NCBI RefSeq assembly: GCF_033115175.1
Contig: NC_084835.1
Span: 54,932,948 to 54,996,947, forward strand
Origin: Lepus europaeus
Lineage: Eukaryota > Chordata > Mammalia > Lagomorpha > Leporidae
Length of the DNA stretch: 64,000 bases
Direction of reading: 5' to 3'
Made by a program: the position numbers and the translations under genes. The notes below the pieces were generated by a model. The model was not told the DNA's origin and searched no databases. It saw nothing but the letters and a program-made list of their open reading frames with translations. Within the stretch, counting starts at the first letter, position 1. Every line of letters begins with the position of its first letter. Positions 34,654 through 45,837 of this stretch are shown here, piece by piece.

Positions 34654-34675
34654 GTCTGCTCCACGTCTCTTGCAG
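34654..34675 (+). promoter_or_regulatory. MC2R: Splice acceptor of MC2R exon 2
   Basis: A pyrimidine-rich stretch ends in TTGCAG at 34670-34675, giving a good 3' splice site. Other AGs lie at 34652-34653 (TTTTGTAG) and 34709-34710 (CCAGCAG, weaker tract). Melanocortin 2 receptor genes in other mammals carry the whole CDS on the exon after a long intron, so an acceptor is expected here. Which AG is used cannot be decided from sequence alone. Confidence 0.55.
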
Positions 34676-34790
34676 GTGGCCGAGCGACTTTGCCCTCGGA
34701 TCTCCAGCAGGTGCTGAGGACAGGAGGCATTGGATGACTGGATCGAGCTCTCTGCGAGGTCGAGCCCAGGCCCCTGCACAAGCAGCAGAA
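34676..34790 (+). other. MC2R: MC2R exon 2, 5' UTR part
   Basis: This is the 115 bp between the proposed splice acceptor and the MC2R start codon. It stays open in the coding frame and contains an in-frame ATG at 34734 in weak context (T at -3), which could add 19 residues. An alternative acceptor AG at 34709-34710 would shorten this exon part to 80 bp but keep that ATG. Exon limits are inferred; no transcript was available. Confidence 0.6.
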
Positions 34791-35684
34791 ATGCAGCGCA
34801 TTCTCAGTGCCTACGAGAACTCCAGTGACACGGCCAGAAACCACTCGGACTGCCCACGGGTGGTCTTGCCCGAGGAGGTGTTTTTCACACTCTCCATGGC
34901 TGGGGTGCTGGAGAATCTGGCCGTCCTTCTGGCCGTGGTCAAGAACAAGCATCTCCAATCCCCCATGCACTTTTTCATTTGCAGCCTGGCCGTTTCCGAC
35001 ATGCTAGGCAGCCTGTACAAGATCCTGGAAAACATCCTGATCCTGCTCAGAAACACGGGCTACCTCAAACCTCGGGGCGACTTCGAAACGACGGCGGATG
35101 ACGTCATCGACTCCATGTTCGTCCTGTCTCTGCTGGGGTCCATCTTCAGCCTGACTGCGATCGCCGCGGACCGCTACATCACCATCTTCCACTCTCTGCA
35201 GTACCACAGCATCGTGACCGTGCGCCGAGCCCTGGTCGCGCTCACCGTCCTCTGGGCACTCTGCACGGGGAGCGGCATCACCATGGTGATCTTCTCTCAT
35301 CACATCCCCACGGTGCTCACCTTCACCTCGCTGTTCCCGCTCATGCTGGTCTTCATCTTGTGTCTCTATGTGCACATGTTCTTGCTGGCCCGCTCCCACG
35401 CCAGGAGGATCTCCACCCTCCCCAGGTCCAACATGCGCGGGGCCATCACCTTGACCATCCTGCTGGGGGTCTTCATCTTCTGCTGGGCCCCCTTCGTCCT
35501 TCACGTGCTGCTAATGACATTCTGCCCAGATAACCCTTACTGCGCATGCTACATGTCTCTCTTCCAGGTGAACGGCATGTTGATCATGTGCAACGCCGTC
35601 ATCGACCCCTTCATTTATGCCTTCCGGAGCCCAGAGCTCAGGGATGCCTTCAAAAAGATGATCATCTGCAGAAGGTGCGGGTAG
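34791..35684 (+). CDS. MC2R: Melanocortin 2 receptor (ACTH receptor)
   Basis: A 297-residue class A GPCR, the same length as human MC2R. The family member binds ACTH on adrenocortical cells, needs the accessory protein MRAP to reach the surface, and signals through Gs and cAMP to drive steroid synthesis. Visible features: a short extracellular N-terminus with sequons at N10 (NSS) and N17 (NHS); seven hydrophobic segments; acidic D103 and D107 at the ligand-binding end of TM3; DRY at 127-129; FCWAPF at 230-235 in TM6; NAVIDPFIY at 268-276 in TM7; a short basic Cys-containing tail (CRRCG). Extracellular loop 3 carries the family cysteines around 245-253. The start was chosen because [10 protein letters not shown] aligns with the conserved receptor N-terminus, the length matches, and the context has G at -3. 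The coding region is intronless. Third codon positions are strongly G/C. No frameshift or stop is seen. Confidence 0.97.
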   Translation: MQRILSAYENSSDTARNHSDCPRVVLPEEVFFTLSMAGVLENLAVLLAVVKNKHLQSPMHFFICSLAVSDMLGSLYKILENILILLRNTGYLKPRGDFETTADDVIDSMFVLSLLGSIFSLTAIAADRYITIFHSLQYHSIVTVRRALVALTVLWALCTGSGITMVIFSHHIPTVLTFTSLFPLMLVFILCLYVHMFLLARSHARRISTLPRSNMRGAITLTILLGVFIFCWAPFVLHVLLMTFCPDNPYCACYMSLFQVNGMLIMCNAVIDPFIYAFRSPELRDAFKKMIICRRCG

Positions 35685-37589
35685 CATTCTTGGTCTCCGG
35701 TTCCAGAAGCCATGGGGATAAGCGTGTGAGTGACAGAATGAAGTTAATACTCTTTGAGCACCCAAGCTCCTGACTGTCCTTTTTATCTCTAATGGGCCTG
35801 CAGCTTATCCCACCATCTTTCAGAATATGTAAAACTGTTCCCGAACGCATCGAATGCAAAGATAAGTTTATTTTTGGTGCAAAAGAAATGTTGAAGCACC
35901 CCCAAATTTTACCGTAATATGTATTTCTCTTGAAGTTTTGAAGTTTCTGAAGACCACTTGTGCTGTTTATAATAGCTTGGTTCTTCATGGATAGTCTTAC
36001 TATTTTTATAACTTACTATTTTTTATAACTTTATAGCTAGAAAAACACAAGAAGAACAGAATACAAAGGAGATGTATCTTGTGGGGTGAGAAGACGGAGG
36101 GGGGATGTCAAGCTTTTGGGTCATGGCCAAAACCAAGACCAGAGCAGCCCGGGGAGCCCGAGGCTGCAATCATCGGACACCACAGCAGAGACCTGTTGAC
36201 AGCACCTGCCTCCTCCCCGCCTGGAGCCTGAAGGCAGAGCCATCCCCAGAGAGCTCTGCCCTCCCGCCACAGAAGAGGGGGCAGACATTGACAAGCACCC
36301 TCCCCCACAGAAATCTAAGGCACAGAATCTGCAAGGTCATCCGTTTGTCACTGCTAAGGATAAAGCTGGAGGAAGCAGCGAATTCTGATCCTAGGCCCTC
36401 ACTACCTCGGAGAGGGACTGACTTGGAGAGTGTGCAATGAGGGAGACAGCAGAGAAGGTTTCCAAGTGGCTCGGGACTGACAAGAGGGACAGGGTCTTCT
36501 GGAAGAGGCAACACTGGGCCTCGGGGAGAGTTTCCCCGAGGTGCAGAGAGGAGCAGGTGGCACCAACAGGTCTGACCGCGTGGTGGAGGGTTGGGTAGAA
36601 CCTGAGTGGTAGAGGGGCAAGCCCGCAGTTGGCAGCACAGCCTGGTAGGCGCAGGCTTCCCGCAGCCTGCAGCCTGCATCCCCAGGGCATCCAGGGCAGG
36701 TCCTCTCATCCTTTGGTCTGGAGAAATGCTTACGGGGTCTCCCCCTCCACCCCATGGACTATATTTCTATAACATGAACCTGAATTCATGACTGTATAAA
36801 ATACCATGTATAGGTTCATTTTCCTTAAAAATCTAAAGCAAATGCTATCAATCATATCAAAGTGGCATTTCTACCACCGAAAGAATAACGTAGAGCACAA
36901 TTTTCTGGAATTAAACTGAGTATTAAACTGAGTATTCTCCATAAAAGGTAGCCTTGTTTTATAGTGCACTGTTCTGTGAGGCTGTAGAGAGAGGTGGTGC
37001 AATTCATCCCCCACCACAGATACTCTCACACAGCCCTGCCTGGGGAACTTTCCTGCCTGTCGCAGCCTTGCCTCTCCTCTCCGCACTCATGCTCTCAGCC
37101 ACCACACAGGCCTGGCATCAGAGGCCAGGCCTCTGTCACCCAGAGGCTACTTCCATGAGCCACATTTAGTCCAGGATGCCATGATCTGACAGCAGGTGAA
37201 GCAAGAGTGAAGTCCAAGTGCTGATGCAGACACACTCCACTCCAGATCCTCAGCCACACTCGTGCACAGCAGGGTCTTCAGTACCTAACTTCACATAGAA
37301 TCCATGGACAACAGGAGCAGATGTGCATTTTACATAGGAACGATCAATAAGGCCCAGGCTGTCCCCATAATGATGACTTCAATTCTGTATCAAATTATTA
37401 CATTTTTAAGCTGCTTTGTGGATGCTCTCAGTTCGTGTTCAGTTTTGTGGGTGACCTAGTTTGAGACCCCACCTAGTTTCCTCTGACCTTTCAAGAAGGG
37501 GAGAGAGAATGTAGTGAAAAACATGTCTCCCCTGGTTTCGAGACAGGACCAACGCCTCATGGACTACTCTGGCTCCTCAGAGTAATAGA
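35685..37589 (+). other. MC2R: MC2R 3' UTR and downstream flank
   Basis: No AATAAA follows the stop codon in this stretch. Tandem ATTAAA signals at 36910-36915 and 36922-36927, in a duplicated 12-bp unit, are the first plausible polyadenylation signals and would give a 3' UTR of about 1.25 kb. A mariner-like MITE lies at about 35845-35965. The segment 36100-36720 is GC-rich but contains no recognisable coding exon. The true 3' end is unknown. Confidence 0.4.
35845..35965 (-). mobile_element. Mariner-like MITE fragment in MC2R 3' flank
   Basis: agtttatttttggtgcaaaa, atgttgaagcacccccaaat and gtttctgaagaccacttg match parts of the MITE family. It lies 160 bp after the stop codon. Confidence 0.45.
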
Positions 37590-37755
37590 AATACGAGGAC
37601 ATCTGGCTTCCATTGCCAGCCCTCCTACTTAAAAGCTCTGAGTCCTTGGGCAAGGCTCCGAGCCTGGGTTTCCTCCTGTATACCATGGAGACAACCACAG
37701 AACTTTCCTCTTGTGTTTCGTCTCAGGATTAATGCCTTGAGAGCACTGGTCGTCC
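37590..37755 (+). mobile_element. MIR
   Basis: gtccttgggcaaggctccga, gggtttcctcctgtatacca and aggattaatgccttgagagc follow the MIR consensus in sense. Confidence 0.7.
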
Positions 37756-37854
37756 ATTAAACATGCAGTTAAGTATCAAGTGTTTCTACGGGCATCCTCA
37801 AATGAGGCCCCAAGCTGAACATACTCTGTTGGCCAATGATCTCAAAGCTCTGTC

Positions 37855-38120
37855 TCAGGCATGGGCATTGTATTACAGTAGGTTATGCCACTCCTGTGAT
37901 GCTGGCCTCCAATATCAGAGGGCTGTTTAGAGCCCTGGCTGCTCCACTTCCAATACAGCTCTCTGCTAATGTACCTGGGAAAGCAGCAGAAGATTGCTCT
38001 AGTGCTTGGATCCCTGCCACCCACATGGATGACCTGGATGGAGTTCCTGACTCCTGGATTCAGCCTGGCCATTTGGGGAGTGAACCAGCAGATGGAAGAT
38101 TCTCTCTTTCTCTGCATTTC
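37855..38120 (+). mobile_element. Old CSINE, tail split by another SINE
   Basis: Body to 38120; the last bases (tcaaatacagc) resume at 38461 after the inserted reverse SINE. Confidence 0.75.
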
Positions 38121-38454
38121 GTTTTTTAAAAAGATTTATTTATTTGAAAGGCAGAGTTGTAGAGAGACAGAAAGAGAGAGAGATATCTTCCGTCTGCTTG
38201 TTCACTCCCCAAATGGCTACAATGGCCAAGGCTGGGCCAGTCCAAAGCCAGGAGCCAGGAGCTTCATCAAGATCTCCTACATGGGTAGCAATGGCCCAAG
38301 TACCTGGACCATCTTCCTCTGCCTTCCCAGGCACATTAGCAGGGAACTGGATCCAAAGTGGAGCAGCCAGGATTTGAACCAGCGTCCATATGGGATGCCA
38401 ACATTGCAGGCCACAGCTTTACCTGCTGTGCTACAACACCAACCCCTGTCACTG
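38121..38454 (-). mobile_element. CSINE inserted in an older CSINE
   Basis: Reverse full-length copy. Duplicated TGCATTTC at 38113-38120 and 38455-38462 marks insertion into the tail of the older plus-strand SINE. Confidence 0.9.
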
Positions 38455-38647
38455 TGCATTTCAAATACAGCTTTTAAAACAAAATCTCTGCCTCCACCTC
38501 CATAGCCCTGGTCACTATCTGCAGAAGCCTCTCCCTAAAGCAGAATAAGGACAGGAAGTCATGGGAGCTGTGTTGAGTGTGAATCTCAACATGCAGCCTG
38601 CTTTCAAGACACGCACTCTTTGCTTTAATTTCGTTCATCAAAAAGGT

Positions 38648-38855
38648 AATATGAGGGTACTTCAAAAGCTTCATGGAAACCGGAATTAAAAGATAAATGT
38701 ATTGTGGTGCCAAAAATGATATGTATACCTACAAAGTTCATGAAAATGCCAATTATGAAAAAGCTACACATGGATTTCAAGGTTATTTTTACACCAACAT
38801 AAATTTACCTTTTAATTCCATTTTCTAAGAACTTTTCTGAAGTGTCCTCATGTCA
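38648..38855 (+). mobile_element. Mariner-like MITE, best copy
   Basis: Left end ATGAGGGTACTTCAAAAG (from 38651) and right end CTTTTCTGAAGTGTCCTCAT form imperfect terminal inverted repeats. The interior has gcaccaaaa-type and attccattttct-type motifs and no coding capacity. Confidence 0.6.
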
Positions 38856-38862
38856 CACAATT

Positions 38863-38864
38863 AA

Positions 38865-38898
<34 letters not shown>

Positions 38899-38907
38899 AT
38901 ATATATA
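38863..38907. repeat. (TATATG)n/(TA)n microsatellite
   Basis: Five to six TATATG hexamers followed by TA units. Confidence 0.9.
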
Positions 38908-39222
38908 GGAAAGGCAATTGGCCTAGCATTTAAGATGCCAGCTCATATGCCCACATCTCAAGCAAAGTGCCTGGGTTCAATTCCCAGCTTCAGCTCTCCG
39001 TTGCAACTTCCTACTGGTGTCAACCCTGGGAGGCATCAGGTGGTGACTCAAGTGGTTGGATCCCTGCCATCCACATGGGAGACCTGGATTGAGTTCTTGA
39101 CTGCTGGCTTCCATCTGGCCCAGCTCCCGTCATTATAAGCATTTGGGGAAATGAACCAGCAGACAGTAAATTCTCTCTCTCTCTCTTCCTCATTCTTTCT
39201 CTCTCTCTCTCTCAAATAAAAA
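38908..39222 (+). mobile_element. Old CSINE
   Basis: ggcaattggcctagcattta head, accctgggaggcatcaggtg middle, TC stretch and tctcaaataaaaag tail. Confidence 0.75.
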
Positions 39223-39394
39223 GAATTAAAAACAAATAAAATGCACACAATGTGAAAAGTCCCTCCAACAGCTGTTCCTCATCTGTCTCATTCCCCATTC
39301 TCATCTCAAGTTCTCATTTTCCATTTCCTACAGATAACATGTTCATGTACTTCCAGACTCTGTGCACATGTAAGAAAGTATAGAAAATGGTTCT

Positions 39395-39570
39395 TATTGT
39401 ATCTTTTTTTGCACAAAAGATATGCACCTTTCTTTTTCACTTCCCAGCATATCTTGGTGTTTGTTCTGCATCAGTAAACAGAGAATTTCCTCATTCTTTT
39501 GTACAGTGGCACAATACCCTCTTGAACAAATGCACCAAATTTATTCAACCACTGCCCTATCACAAGGCTT
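39395..39570 (-). mobile_element. Possible ancient L1M fragment
   Basis: Antisense-type wording (ttgtacagtggcacaatacc...tttattcaaccactgcccta). Weak. Confidence 0.35.
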
Positions 39571-39796
39571 GAAAAAGCAGTCCACAGGTATCTAATGCAA
39601 GTGATTCCTAAGCATATGACAAATGCACAACATTTCTAATGGTAAAAAATACAAAATCAAATTACTTTGTGGACCCATTTTTCACCTGTCAGATAGTCAA
39701 CAATCCAAAAGATTGTTAACATACTATGATGATGCGGTTTTAGGGGACCTGGCCCACGTGTAAATCGCTAAGTTAAGTGTAAGCTAAAGTATAACT

Positions 39797-40415
39797 CTTT
39801 TTTTAACTTTTATTTAGTAAATATAAATTTCCAAAGTACAGTTTATGGATTACAATGGCTTTCCCCCCGCCATAACTTCCCTCCCACCCCCAACCCTCCC
39901 TTCTCCCGCTCCCTCTCCCATTCCATTCACATCAAGATTCATTTTCAATTATCTTTATATTCAGAAGATCAATTTAGCCTATATTAAGTAAAGATTTCAT
40001 CAGTTTGCACCCACACAGAACATAAAGTGTAAAATACTGTTTGAGTACTAGTTACAGCATTAATTCGCACTGAACAACACATTAAGGACAGAGATCCTAC
40101 ATGAAGAGTAAGTGCAGAGTGACTTCTGTTGTTGACTTAACAAATTGACACTCTTGTTTATGGCATCAGTAATCTCCCTAGGCTCTTGTCATGAGTTGCC
40201 AAGGCTATGGAAGCCTTTTGAGTTCACTGACCTCGACCTTATTTAGACAAGGTCATAGTCAAAGTGGAAGTTCCCTCCGCCCTTCAGAGAAAGGCACCTC
40301 CTTCTTTGATGGCCCGTTCTTTCTACTGGGATCTCACTTGCAGAGATCTTTCATTTAGGTCTTTTTTTTTTTTTTTTGCCAGAGTGTCTTGGCTTTCCAT
40401 GCCTAAAATTAAAAT
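39797..40415 (-). mobile_element. Lagomorph L1 3' UTR
   Basis: Reverse copy of the 3' UTR at 1-975: poly(T), aacttttatttagtaaatat, the C-rich block ccctcccacccccaaccctc, then tcttgtcatgagttgccaag. 5'-truncated, no ORF. Confidence 0.9.
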
Positions 40416-40437
40416 GCCTTAAAAATTGAAATATGCA

Positions 40438-40770
40438 GCCGGCGCTATTGTGCAAGGAGTTAAAACCCCAGCCTGCAGTGCTAGCATCCCATATGGGTGC
40501 CGGTTTGTGTCCCAGCTGCTCCACTTCCAATACAGCTCTCTGCTATGGCCTGGGAAAGCAGTGGAAGATGACCCAATTCCTTGGGCCCCTGCACCCACAT
40601 AGGAGACCTAGAAGAAGCTCCTGGCTTCTGGCTTCAGATCAGCTCAGCTCTGGTTGATGCAGTCATCTGGGGAGAGAACCAACGGATGGAAGACACCCCC
40701 CCCACCCTGGCTCTACCTCTACCTCTCTCTGTAACTCCATCTTTCAAATAAACAAAATAAATATTAAAAA
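40438..40770 (+). mobile_element. CSINE
   Basis: Head cagccggcgctattgtgcaa, canonical GGCCCCTGCACCCACAT block and aaataaacaaaataaat tail. Confidence 0.9.
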
Positions 40771-40789
40771 AGCAAAATATGGCTATATC

Positions 40790-40960
40790 CGTAGTTACAA
40801 AACTTGCCAACATATTCGCCCTTGGATCCAGCATTGCACTTCTGGGGAGCCATCCTGCAAATGTAGTGTACAGAGTAAAACATGTAAATGCTTGTCCATT
40901 AAGCATAGATCAAAATTAAAAAAAAAAACTGGAAACAATCCAAATATCCATCACTTGTGT
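40790..40960 (+). mobile_element. Possible ancient L1M/HAL1 3' fragment
   Basis: actggaaacaatccaaatatccatcac is typical old L1 3' wording. Confidence 0.4.
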
Positions 40961-41574
40961 TCTGACCCCTGTCCAAACGTCAGCTTAATTAATCCTCATA
41001 AATGCTGAGTAAGTTCATTTAGCCTCTGACTAGTGAGTAGTAAATGAGCAGATGTATTGTCTGATTTCTCATTCTCCTTGCTCCTATGTAAACACAGATT
41101 CAGAGATTGGGACTGAAGTCAAAGTCAGGTATCTGTAGCTGTGTGTTTTGGCACTGGATTCAAGCAACTCACACCTACTTGAAGACCATGAATACAACTG
41201 TAACTACTGAGCCTAAATTGGCTTGTATCCTCTAAGCAGTATGGCCTGTTTTTTGGTGCCTATTGGCTTAATAAACATCCGAAGAATATAGAGAACCAGT
41301 CAAAGGTGAGAAGATTTTGCCCTGGGAAGGGAAGGAGAAAATGCAGAGATCCAGAGGTAACCCTGTCTGGACAGAACAGATGTCCACAGAGCACAGCACC
41401 CAGCCCAGGGGGCTTGCAAGGCAATCTACGTGAGTTTGACTGAGCCCTTCATCCCAGGTGTGTGATGGATCTGAAGAACAGTGCTTCACTGATGTGAAAA
41501 CAGGGTGAGCAATGAAATAGATATATACCCAAAATGTATGACTGATAAGAACAGAGAAAATCGCAGTCAACTCT
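40961..41574. other. Unique sequence, nothing recognised
   Basis: A 41268-41609 minus ORF has no domain. Confidence 0.3.
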
Positions 41575-41865
41575 GGATCCGACATGTAGTTAGGACTACA
41601 TGGCTGCACCCACCCTGAACATGCACATGCTTCTTTGTCATTATCCCCTAAATAATACAGTACAGCAATTATTTATATAGACTTTACTTCATAGTAGGTA
41701 TCATACGTTATTGTAGAGATGATTTGAAGTCTACAGGAGGATGTGTGCAGGTTCTGTACAAATATTTTGCCATTTTATGTAAAGGACTTGGGCATCCATG
41801 GATTTTTATATCACAGGTCCTTGAATCAATCCCTGATGGACTGAGGGACCACTGTATCTTAACTG
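41575..41865 (-). mobile_element. MER2 (Tigger-family DNA transposon)
   Basis: aataatacagtacagcaatt, tagagatgatttgaagtcta, gccattttatgtaaaggac and gactgagggaccactgta follow reverse MER2. A plus-strand copy lies at 55880. Confidence 0.75.
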
Positions 41866-42295
41866 ATGAGTGTTCATGATCAAAAGAGTTTGGACACAAG
41901 GTAAAGAACGTGAGGTGGAAGACAAAGCCAGGCAGGGAGCAGAAAGCCTTAGTTGTTGAGTTAAAAACAGTTTTATTTCAACTTAAGAATAATGGGAAGA
42001 TATTGAAGGAGTTTTAGCCAGGAAGTGAGTAATATTACAGAGAAACAATTTTCACATTGGACACACCTATGGATTTTCTGTGGCTCTTGCATTAACCTGG
42101 GGCATGGGACATACAGATGCTATTCTGGTTGCTTGGGTACCAGGAGTGGTCTGGATCTCTGTGATGGGAAGCAAAGCATGGAGGTGAGTCTGGGGAAGAC
42201 TGGAAGGAAAGTGACAGAAAGGGACCCAAGAGAGCCAGTCTCTGACTCAAGATGCAGGCAGGGTGTTGGCGAGGATGGGGGATGCTTGGGCAACA
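41866..42295. other. Unique sequence, nothing recognised
   Basis: No repeat or domain is seen. Confidence 0.3.
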
Positions 42296-42556
42296 TTCAG
42301 TGTAGATCAGTGGTTAAGACAGCACTTGGGACACCCACATCCCACATAGGAGTGCTTGGTTTGCCTCCCGGCTCCACTTCCAATCCAGCTTCCTGATAAT
42401 GTACATCCTGGGAGACAGTAGATGATGGCTCAAGTACTTAAATCCCTGCCACCCACATGAAAGACCTAGATTAGATTCCAAGCTCCTAGCATTGGTCTGG
42501 TCCTGCCTTAGCTATTGTAGGCATCTGGGGAGTGAAACAGGGGAAGGAAGCACTCA

Positions 42557-42597
<41 letters not shown>

Positions 42598-42620
42598 AAT
42601 AAGGTGAAAATAATCTTTAA
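42296..42620 (+). mobile_element. Old CSINE with (TC)n
   Basis: gtgtagatcagtggttaaga head, acatcctgggagacagtaga middle, a (TC)n run at 42561-42595 and a ccaaataagg tail. Confidence 0.8.
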
Positions 42621-44029
42621 AAAGATAGAACTGCACACAGAGCCCAAGACAGCAGAGCACAGGTGGCCAGCACCTGCAGGGAAGCTGAATATCCACACAA
42701 ACAAAGCAGGGGACCGAGTTTGGAAAACCTCTAGATCCTTGGAAAAGCGCCCAAAGCTGCAATTCTCAGCTGCATGGGGAGATTCTGTCTGTGCAGACGT
42801 GGGGGACTCCAACAGCCATGGGTTCTGCCCTGCACTCCTCAGGCCAAAGGCTCACCAGTGAGTCGTGGAAACCAATCCTTTCACACTCCTTGTCTCCCAC
42901 CCTAAGAACTCGGCACCAGGGCTAGGGGTGTTGGCAGACTTTGCTCCATTCCTTCTGCTCACCCCCATTCCCTCTTTCTCCCAGATTCTTATGAGCCAGA
43001 AGTTCCTCCTGCTCTCTCAATCCCCAAGATTATGAAAACACCACCACATTCCCAGGAGTTCCCTGGCCCATCTCCACCCCAGGGAGCCCGACTCTGGGTT
43101 CAGTTCCAAGGCATGGCTGTCCGTGGGTTCAGCATTCCTTGGTGCAAGATCCAGGATCTTGCACAACTTCATCAAGCCTTCCCATTGCTGCCACGAGGGC
43201 TGGGGCAGTGAGCTCAGAAAGCAGTGCCTTTTTATTCAAAATAGCAACAACCGAACAAGACAGATCTTTCCTCACTTTACAGGAAGAATTGAGAGCCCTG
43301 AGAAACCATGTCCTGATCATGAAACTATGTAACTGCCTTGTACCAGAGCTTGCTGCAAATGAGAGTTTGACCAAGCCTATGGTTTACAATATGCAGGGAG
43401 AGTCCTACAAGCCCCCGGAGGACCTGTCTAGGGGGCCCTGGACTCACCCTTCTATTCTGAATAGGCAGCCTCCCTGAGAGCAGCTAAACACCAGCTGGTC
43501 TATGTAATCCAAGGCTCCCCTGCTCTCTCAGGGCACAATTAATTGATTAATTGTTGTCCAATATTCTGAGGTATGATGGCCATGATTTTTATTACGTAAG
43601 TAAGATCCAATACACTTTGGCAGCCACGTGAGAAGGCAAAAGTGAAGCTGCTCCGTGGGTGCTTAAGCTATAATACCTTCTACTCATACTTTGCTCTGTT
43701 GCGGAATTCAAGCAGGGTCTGCACACATAGAAGGACAACGCAGACACGTTTATGGCTCTTAAAAATGGTTTTAAAAATGGTAGGAGAAGGAGCTTGGCAG
43801 TAAGTCTCCAGACACAGGTTTACACAGCAAGAACTGTACAGCTTTTCCCACACAATGTTCATGGAGCAAACTACCTGCAGCAACAAGATGTAGGTGGTGC
43901 CTGGGGCCTTGCTGACTCCTACACAGCCTTCTGCTTGTCCTACAGTCAAGGCTTTAGGACACGCCAAGGACATGGAGAAGCCTGGGAAAGGCAATTTACT
44001 GGAGAATTACAGGCAATTTATGGTATTAG
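42621..44029. other. Unique sequence, nothing recognised
   Basis: ORFs at 43129-43374 (minus), 43139-43477 (plus) and 43680-44045 overlap on both strands without domains. Confidence 0.35.
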
Positions 44030-44440
44030 TTTTGCATTACTTTAACGAAGTATGTGAGGTGGGCTACTAATGAAGAAAATGAGGCTTCTTTAGTTCACAG
44101 TTCTTGGGGAACAAGAACATGGTGCTGGCATCTGCTAAGCTCTGGTGAGGCCTCTCTTGGTTATGTCAATCAGGGCAGATCACAATGGCAGGAGCGAAGG
44201 ATCACACCTCCATACCGAGAGCCAGGGACTGGAGAGAGCCAGGGCCAGGCTCTCGCAGAACTCCTTCCAGGAGGCCAGCATTCCCTTCCCAGGGCAGCAC
44301 CCTCAATGCCCCTAAGAGCCTCCCACCAAGCTCCACCTCTTGGAAGCCCAATTTCTCAGCACCATCACACTGTGGACCAGTCCTCCAACATAGGAACCCT
44401 TGGGGGTCAGACCAGAGCCACACCGCAGCACAGCACTTAC
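44030..44440 (-). mobile_element. MaLR LTR (MST/THE-like)
   Basis: ggcttctttagttcacagttcttgg and agcaccatcacactgtggac are reverse MaLR-type wording. Diverged; ends uncertain. Confidence 0.6.
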
Positions 44441-44639
44441 ATGGCCACATGTGTTTCCTACTCCACATGTGCCCTTCACAGCCCAAACTAAAAATGCTGT
44501 CCCACCACCTGAAAGGAATGTCCATGCACAGTCTGCGGTTTCCTTGGGGCCAGCACCACAAAGCCAAGAGGAGGTCTGTCCCTCTGGGGAGAAGACACCA
44601 GATCTACATCCCTGACACCAGGTCCGAGACAACCAGACA

Positions 44640-44900
44640 AACACAGGCTGTGCAACTGTTTCCCAAATGGTCGTGCAAATTCACAATCCCACCACCAATG
44701 TGTGAAAATTTCTGCTACCACATCCTCTCCTGTTAGCAATACCCTCAGACTCCTGTCAATCTGACTGATGCCCAGTGCCACACTGGCTTACTAATGAGGC
44801 TGAGCACAGCACGTTTGTTGAGATTCTGTGGTCTGTGAAATCTTGCTGTTGACATTTATTAGTTTTATTGGTTTGTCTGTAGCTACTGATACTATTTGCA
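44640..44900 (-). mobile_element. Ancient L1M/HAL1 fragment
   Basis: tgtttcccaaatggtcgtgc, cacaatcccaccaccaatgt and ctaccacatcctctcc resemble antisense old L1 3' sequence. Confidence 0.4.
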
Positions 44901-45427
44901 AACACGACTCTTCCTTTTAATTCTCTCACATTTCTGGCTAGGACCAACTGTACCATGGTGAAAAGAAGCAAAGAGGGGTTGAGGGAATCCTTTGCTTTTG
45001 TTAACATTAAATAGGAATGTTTTCAAAATGTCACCAAGATGATGTTTGTTTCGTGAAGGTTACCTTTTATCAAATTGCAGATATTCTTTTCCCAGCAGGA
45101 TGCTTGTCGTAAATGAATGTTGAATTTCATTTAATTATTCCTCAACATTCATTAGCTTGTCATTTTTCTTCTTTTGTAATGGGATTATTACACTAATGGT
45201 TTTTTAATACTGAATTATCTTTCCAAACTATAAATAAAGATTGGTATGTATTATAACAACTTTGACTGTATTTACAAGGCTATAATACATTATTTGACAA
45301 AAAGATTTTGTCTAAATTATATACTTATTTATTTGAAATTATTTATACTGATATAATTTGTTTCACAAATGACCTTCAATGAATTATATGAGAAATAGGA
45401 ATGACGGCAAAAAATTGAAATTCAAGA
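44901..45427. other. AT-rich unique sequence
   Basis: Mostly AT-rich and lacking any recognised feature. Confidence 0.35.
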
Positions 45428-45830
45428 TAGAGGGAACCATCATTGTTACATAGCAGGTTGAGCTGCCTCCTGCAATACTGGCATCCCATATGAGTGCCAA
45501 TTGGAATCCTGGCTGCTCCATTGCTAATCCAGCTCCTTGCTAATGTGCCTGGGAAAGCAGCAGCAGATGTCTCAGGTGCTTGGGCCCCTGTCACTCACAT
45601 GGGAGAGCCAGATGGAATTTCCTGTTCCAGGAAACAGCCTGTCTAAGCCCCAGCCAGTGTAGCCATTTGTGGAGTGAACCAACGAATAGAGGATCTCTCT
45701 CTCTCTCTCTCTCTCTCTCTTGCTCTCTGATGGACGAGCTCTCTCTCTTTCATTCTCTCTCACTCTCTTTCTGCCTTTCGCTCTCTCTTTGCAACTCTGA
45801 CTTTCAAATAAATAAATAAATCTTTAAAAA
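45428..45830 (+). mobile_element. CSINE with expanded TC-rich 3' part
   Basis: Head near ttgttacatagcaggttgag, canonical middle, then two CT-rich blocks split by gatggacgagc before the AAATAAATAAATAAATC tail. Confidence 0.85.
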
Positions 45831-45837
45831 TGGATTT

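Noticed and set aside
34617-34790. Longer MC2R start at 34617 (355-residue open frame)
   Set aside because: The first 59 bp lie before the proposed splice acceptor in the intron, and the resulting 58 extra residues do not match any melanocortin receptor N-terminus.
35004-35504. 166-codon minus-strand ORF across MC2R
   Set aside because: It is the antisense of the receptor coding sequence and rich in D/E/G/H repeats caused by sense codon bias; no domain.
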